Made by a program: the position numbers and the translations under genes. A model generated the notes under the pieces. The model had not been told where the DNA came from, did not search any database, and saw nothing but the letters and a program-made list of their open reading frames with translations. Source: Progne subis subis (lineage: Eukaryota; Chordata; Aves; Passeriformes; Hirundinidae). Taken from it: a stretch of 64,000 bases of DNA. The stretch is from positions 7,745,808 through 7,809,807 of the forward strand of contig JAKJHU010000039.1 of the NCBI GenBank assembly GCA_022316685.1, written 5' to 3'. Positions 61,601 through 64,000 of the stretch are shown piece by piece; position 1 is the first letter of the stretch; every line of letters begins with the position of its first letter.

Positions 61601-63213
61601 TTGCTACAGACACAATGAACACATTGACTCCAAATTCTCTGGCCACTATGCCTGCTTCTTCCAGATCATCTGAGGGCCAGCCATCCAGAAACACTACAAT
61701 GATCTTGGGAATTCCCTTCCGTGCTCCATTTTCCAAAGAGAAGAATTTCTGAGCCGTGTACTTCAAAGCTTTCCCTTGTTTCGAACAGAAAAAGGATATG
61801 AAGAAATTATGGTACATTCTGGGATCAGCTTTCCATCTGAAATTGTGTAGGATTTATCTTATAGCTACAAGACTAAGCCAGTGTAGTACTGAATTGGTGC
61901 CCCAGGAAATTTGATAATGAAGTTTGGGCAACCTCAAAGTTAAAAATGAATCTCCCCAAATCAACACTCCTCCCCTCCAAAAAAACCCCCACAGATAAAG
62001 CATGAGGTAGAACTCCCTGAAATGTTTTTTTTGCTCAAGGGTCTAGTTTTCTACTAGGAAGTAGGTATATTAGTACCTGCCAAATGGATTGGAAAGAAGA
62101 AAGGTCAGGAGCTACCTAAATTTAGCTTGTGAAATGCAATGTCATTAGATGCTTAGCTTCAATGTCTGGCTGGTTTTGTCTGTGATAATTAATTTTCTTC
62201 AGATTAGCTGGTAGGGACTGAGTTTTGTATTTGCATGGAAAACTCTGTAGATAATAGGGGGATGCTTTTGTTATTGCTGAGCAGCTCTTGCACAGTGCCA
62301 AGGCCTTTTCTGCTCCTTGTGCCACCCTGTCAGCACGAAGGTTGCTGACCCCAATGGACCACAGGGATATTCCACACCAGACAGTGTCATGGTCAGCATA
62401 TAAAGCTGTGGGAAGAAGAATGAGGGTGAGGGGACATTTGGAGCGTTGGCATCAACGTGGGCTGGAGCCCTGCTTTCCCTGGGATGGCTGAACACCTACT
62501 TACCCATGGGAGATCGTGAATGAATTCCTTGTTTTGCTGTGCTTGTGTGAGTGGCTTTCGGTTTCCCTAATAAACTGTCCTTCTTTCAATCTACAAATTT
62601 TCTCATTTTCCACTTCCCAATCCTCCCCCTATCCCCCTGGGGGAAAGTGTGCCAGCAGCTGCATGGGTCTTGATTGCTGGCTGGGGCTAAACCATGATGT
62701 CTTCTTCCAACCACTTACTACTCCTAGATTAACTCTTTAATTAGCCGTCCAACAAGAAAGAAACACTAATCCTTTTATGAATTTGTCTCAAGATATCATT
62801 CTGTTACTAGTGAAAAGTCAATAACTGTTGAAATGCAGGAAGCATTTATACAAGTATAAACACTTGTACTGTAATAAAATGTATAAAAAGTACATCTAAC
62901 TTCCAGAAATTAAATGTGAGATGTGGCAATTTTCTAGTGGAAAAATCACTGAATTTGATTAAGGTAAGTGTGGCATCACAGCTCGCTTTCTGACCTGAGT
63001 GAATTGTAAGAACTTCAGCATTTACACATACACATACATACATGCATATACCTATATATAAAAAATACGTAAAGAAATAATTTCTGGTTTAGGGGGAATA
63101 TGAACTCACCTGTATTGGAATTACCTCCTCTGAACCCTAATTCCTTTATGGCAAACAAAACTTCTTTTGCAGCAGTAAAGTTTTTCAGATAGAATTCAAT
63201 TTTGGGATGTTCA
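58483..63213 (-). CDS. COCH: Cochlin, last four coding exons; frameshift in vWA2; 5' end outside window
   Basis: Minus-strand exons 63110-63213, 61548-61774, 59329-59846 and 58483-58658 join at conserved junctions. With one base removed at the frameshift they would total 340 residues plus TAA, against 550 residues for human cochlin. They cover the later part of vWA1, the inter-domain Cys-rich linker and all of vWA2. Signal peptide, LCCL domain and the first part of vWA1, with its MIDAS, lie upstream of the window. Known: cochlin is a secreted matrix protein abundant in the inner ear; human missense mutations cause DFNA9 hearing loss, and its LCCL domain has an innate-immune role. Odd: one extra base in the 59329-59846 exon disrupts the vWA2 MIDAS and leads to an early stop. 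Because everything else is conserved, an assembly error or a rare allele is as likely as true loss. Tail-to-tail with STRN3. Confidence 0.95.
58659..59328 (-). other. COCH: COCH intron before terminal exon
   Basis: 670-bp intron; donor GTAAGT at 59328, acceptor AG at 58659-58660. No feature recognised. Confidence 0.9.
59329..59846 (-). CDS. COCH: COCH large vWA2 exon, +1 frameshift at MIDAS
   Basis: Begins [20 protein letters not shown], continues through the Cys-rich linker ([19 protein letters not shown]) to IGFLID, where one extra base (plus-strand A at 59687) breaks the frame. In the next frame the conserved sequence resumes at [16 protein letters not shown] and runs to [14 protein letters not shown]. 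The exon is 518 nt; the flanking phases (0 in, 1 out) require 517, so the extra base is unambiguous. In the literal frame translation ends at a TGA (59643-59645) after 15 non-native codons. The second MIDAS parts, SGGTATGD and LTDGQSYDD, are intact. Confidence 0.95.
59847..61547 (-). other. COCH: COCH intron with CR1
   Basis: 1.7-kb intron, GTAAGA donor at 61547 and TTCAAACAG acceptor at 59847-59855. Contains a CR1 3' end at about 60535-60760; otherwise no feature. Confidence 0.9.
60535..60760 (+). mobile_element. CR1 LINE 3' end, plus strand
   Basis: Ordered CR1 landmarks: TTAGGAGGGAATTCTTCACT, TGTGAGAGTGGTGAGGCACT, CCTGTCCATGGCAAGGGGGT, and GATGACCTTTAAGGTCCTTT ending in ACCACTCTATGG. Antisense to COCH. 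Confidence 0.88.
61548..61774 (-). CDS. COCH: COCH exon: second half of vWA1
   Basis: Encodes [20 protein letters not shown], then [40 protein letters not shown] and [13 protein letters not shown]. The DGWPSDD loop is the vWA1 MIDAS position-5 loop. 227 nt, entering in phase 1 and leaving at a codon boundary. Acceptor GAAACAAG, donor GTAAGA. Confidence 0.95.
61775..63109 (-). other. COCH: COCH intron with LTR
   Basis: 1.3-kb intron, GTGAGT donor at 63109. Contains an antisense LTR at about 62180-62700. A (CA)n-like stretch near 63026-63050 is close to the 5' end. Confidence 0.88.
62180..62700 (+). mobile_element. Solo LTR of an avian endogenous retrovirus
   Basis: Shows an LTR layout: CAGCATATAAAGCTGTGGGA with TATAAA at 62399-62404, GGGATGGCTGAACACCTACT, TGAATGAATTCCTTGTTTTG, CCCTAATAAACTGTCCTTCT with AATAAA at 62569-62574, and a 3' end GGCTGGGGCTAAACCATGAT. 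This pattern is familiar from a common ERV LTR in avian genomes. No retroviral coding sequence flanks it, so it is a solo LTR. It lies antisense in a COCH intron. The 5' boundary is uncertain. Confidence 0.75.
63110..63213 (-). CDS. COCH: COCH exon: middle of vWA1
   Basis: Completes a split codon (Ser in mammals) and encodes [20 protein letters not shown], then [14 protein letters not shown] and the first base of a Gly codon. The GGNSNTG segment is the vWA1 threonine-bearing MIDAS loop. NFT is a potential N-glycosylation site. Acceptor TTTTCCAG, donor G/GTGAGT. Confidence 0.95.
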
Positions 63214-64000
63214 CTGGAAAAATACAACAGAATAATAAAGTTCATTATTCATACTGGCATTAGCAAGCTAAAACACACTTGGAATAATTTTGCTCTTGAT
63301 AATATATATTCTTCTCCAGATTTTAATACTAAAAATGTAAGTATGCTCCTTGCTTAATAAGTTTTGCAATCCTTAGCAAGAGGAATGATCTACCTGAATG
63401 GGTAAATTAAGGACAGCCTGATTATCAGAGAGCTGAAAACAATAGGCTGAAAATACATAAAGGAAAAAATGAACATGCCAGTTAAACTAAATGCATCTGT
63501 GTAATTAAAGATAATAATAACATTATTGGCATAAATGATATGCCAAAAAAGATAATTGGCAGGTTTTCTACTATTTGTATGACAAATACCTTCCTTATAA
63601 AAAAATCCTGCAAAATGCAGTTTGAGTTTTTTTATTTGAGAAGTTCAAGTATGCTAGCTACTGACTAAGAAATTAAAGACTTTAAGTATTCTGTGCCCAG
63701 GTTTCATTTTTAATTTACAGTAGAAAGCAAAAAGAGGTGACCAATTACAATTTGAAAAACATCAGCTGTAATATTTTATCAGTTGGTAAGAACGGGTTTT
63801 TGCTTTGTACATATACATAGCCATTAGGGACTATTCTCTGTCTATAATTTCTAGGAACTGGCATCTCTCCTTTGCAGGGTGTTTCCTGCTGTTCTACTAA
63901 GATGAGATGCAAAGCTGCAGCAGAGTGGCTTTGAAAAGTCCAGCTGCTCTCTAGTCAAATATCAAATATCAGAGACAGAAGATATTCAGATTTGTCATTT
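63214..64000 (-). other. COCH: COCH intron, runs out of window
   Basis: AT-rich sequence upstream of the exon. No exon encoding the first vWA1 MIDAS (DGSF type) was found, so the remaining COCH exons lie beyond 64000. Confidence 0.75.

Noticed and set aside
1..64000. CRISPR arrays, operons, tRNA or rRNA genes, novel defence-like systems
   Set aside because: The window is vertebrate intron-exon DNA. No regularly spaced repeats, gene clusters or tRNA-like box pairs that I could support were seen.

Overview
The window is vertebrate nuclear DNA, almost certainly from a bird and perhaps a songbird. It has short conserved exons separated by long AT-rich introns. It has several 5'-truncated CR1 LINE copies with the usual avian 3' ends, and one LTR of a type common in avian genomes. 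There are no bacterial-style operons, no CRISPR array and no RNA gene that I can support.

Layout: 1-46804 (+ strand) holds striatin-3 (STRN3, SG2NA). Seventeen coding exons are visible, from the coiled-coil exon (6988-7091) to the stop codon (46802-46804). Exon 1, with roughly the first 90 residues, lies upstream of the window. Every junction keeps the reading frame and gives 706 residues plus stop. The order is coiled coil, calmodulin-binding segment, acidic linker, an alternatively usable cassette (exons 8 and 9), then a seven-blade WD40 propeller. A 3' UTR with up to three AATAAA signals follows. About 46.8-58.5 kb is the intergenic/3' UTR interval. It holds a perfect 24-bp inverted repeat, a long CR1 copy, two CpG-bearing GC-rich blocks and an orphan 176-codon ORF. 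58483-63213 (- strand) holds the last four coding exons of cochlin (COCH), which point tail-to-tail at STRN3. The same convergent COCH/STRN3 pair is known on human chromosome 14q12, and this supports both assignments. The 5' part of COCH (signal peptide, LCCL domain, most of the first vWA domain) lies beyond position 64000.

The two genes do different jobs. STRN3 is a cytoplasmic scaffold that brings PP2A to GCKIII kinases in the STRIPAK complex. Cochlin is a secreted extracellular-matrix protein, abundant in the inner ear.

Main points for a second look: (1) the large vWA2 exon of COCH carries one extra base exactly at the MIDAS motif, so the assembled allele cannot encode full-length cochlin. 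(2) STRN3 intron 11 uses a GC rather than GT donor. (3) STRN3 exon 8 has two in-phase acceptors 75 nt apart with an open frame between them. (4) A perfect 24-bp inverted repeat lies downstream of STRN3. I found no evidence of an undescribed multi-gene system; this is mostly an ordinary, well-conserved vertebrate locus.
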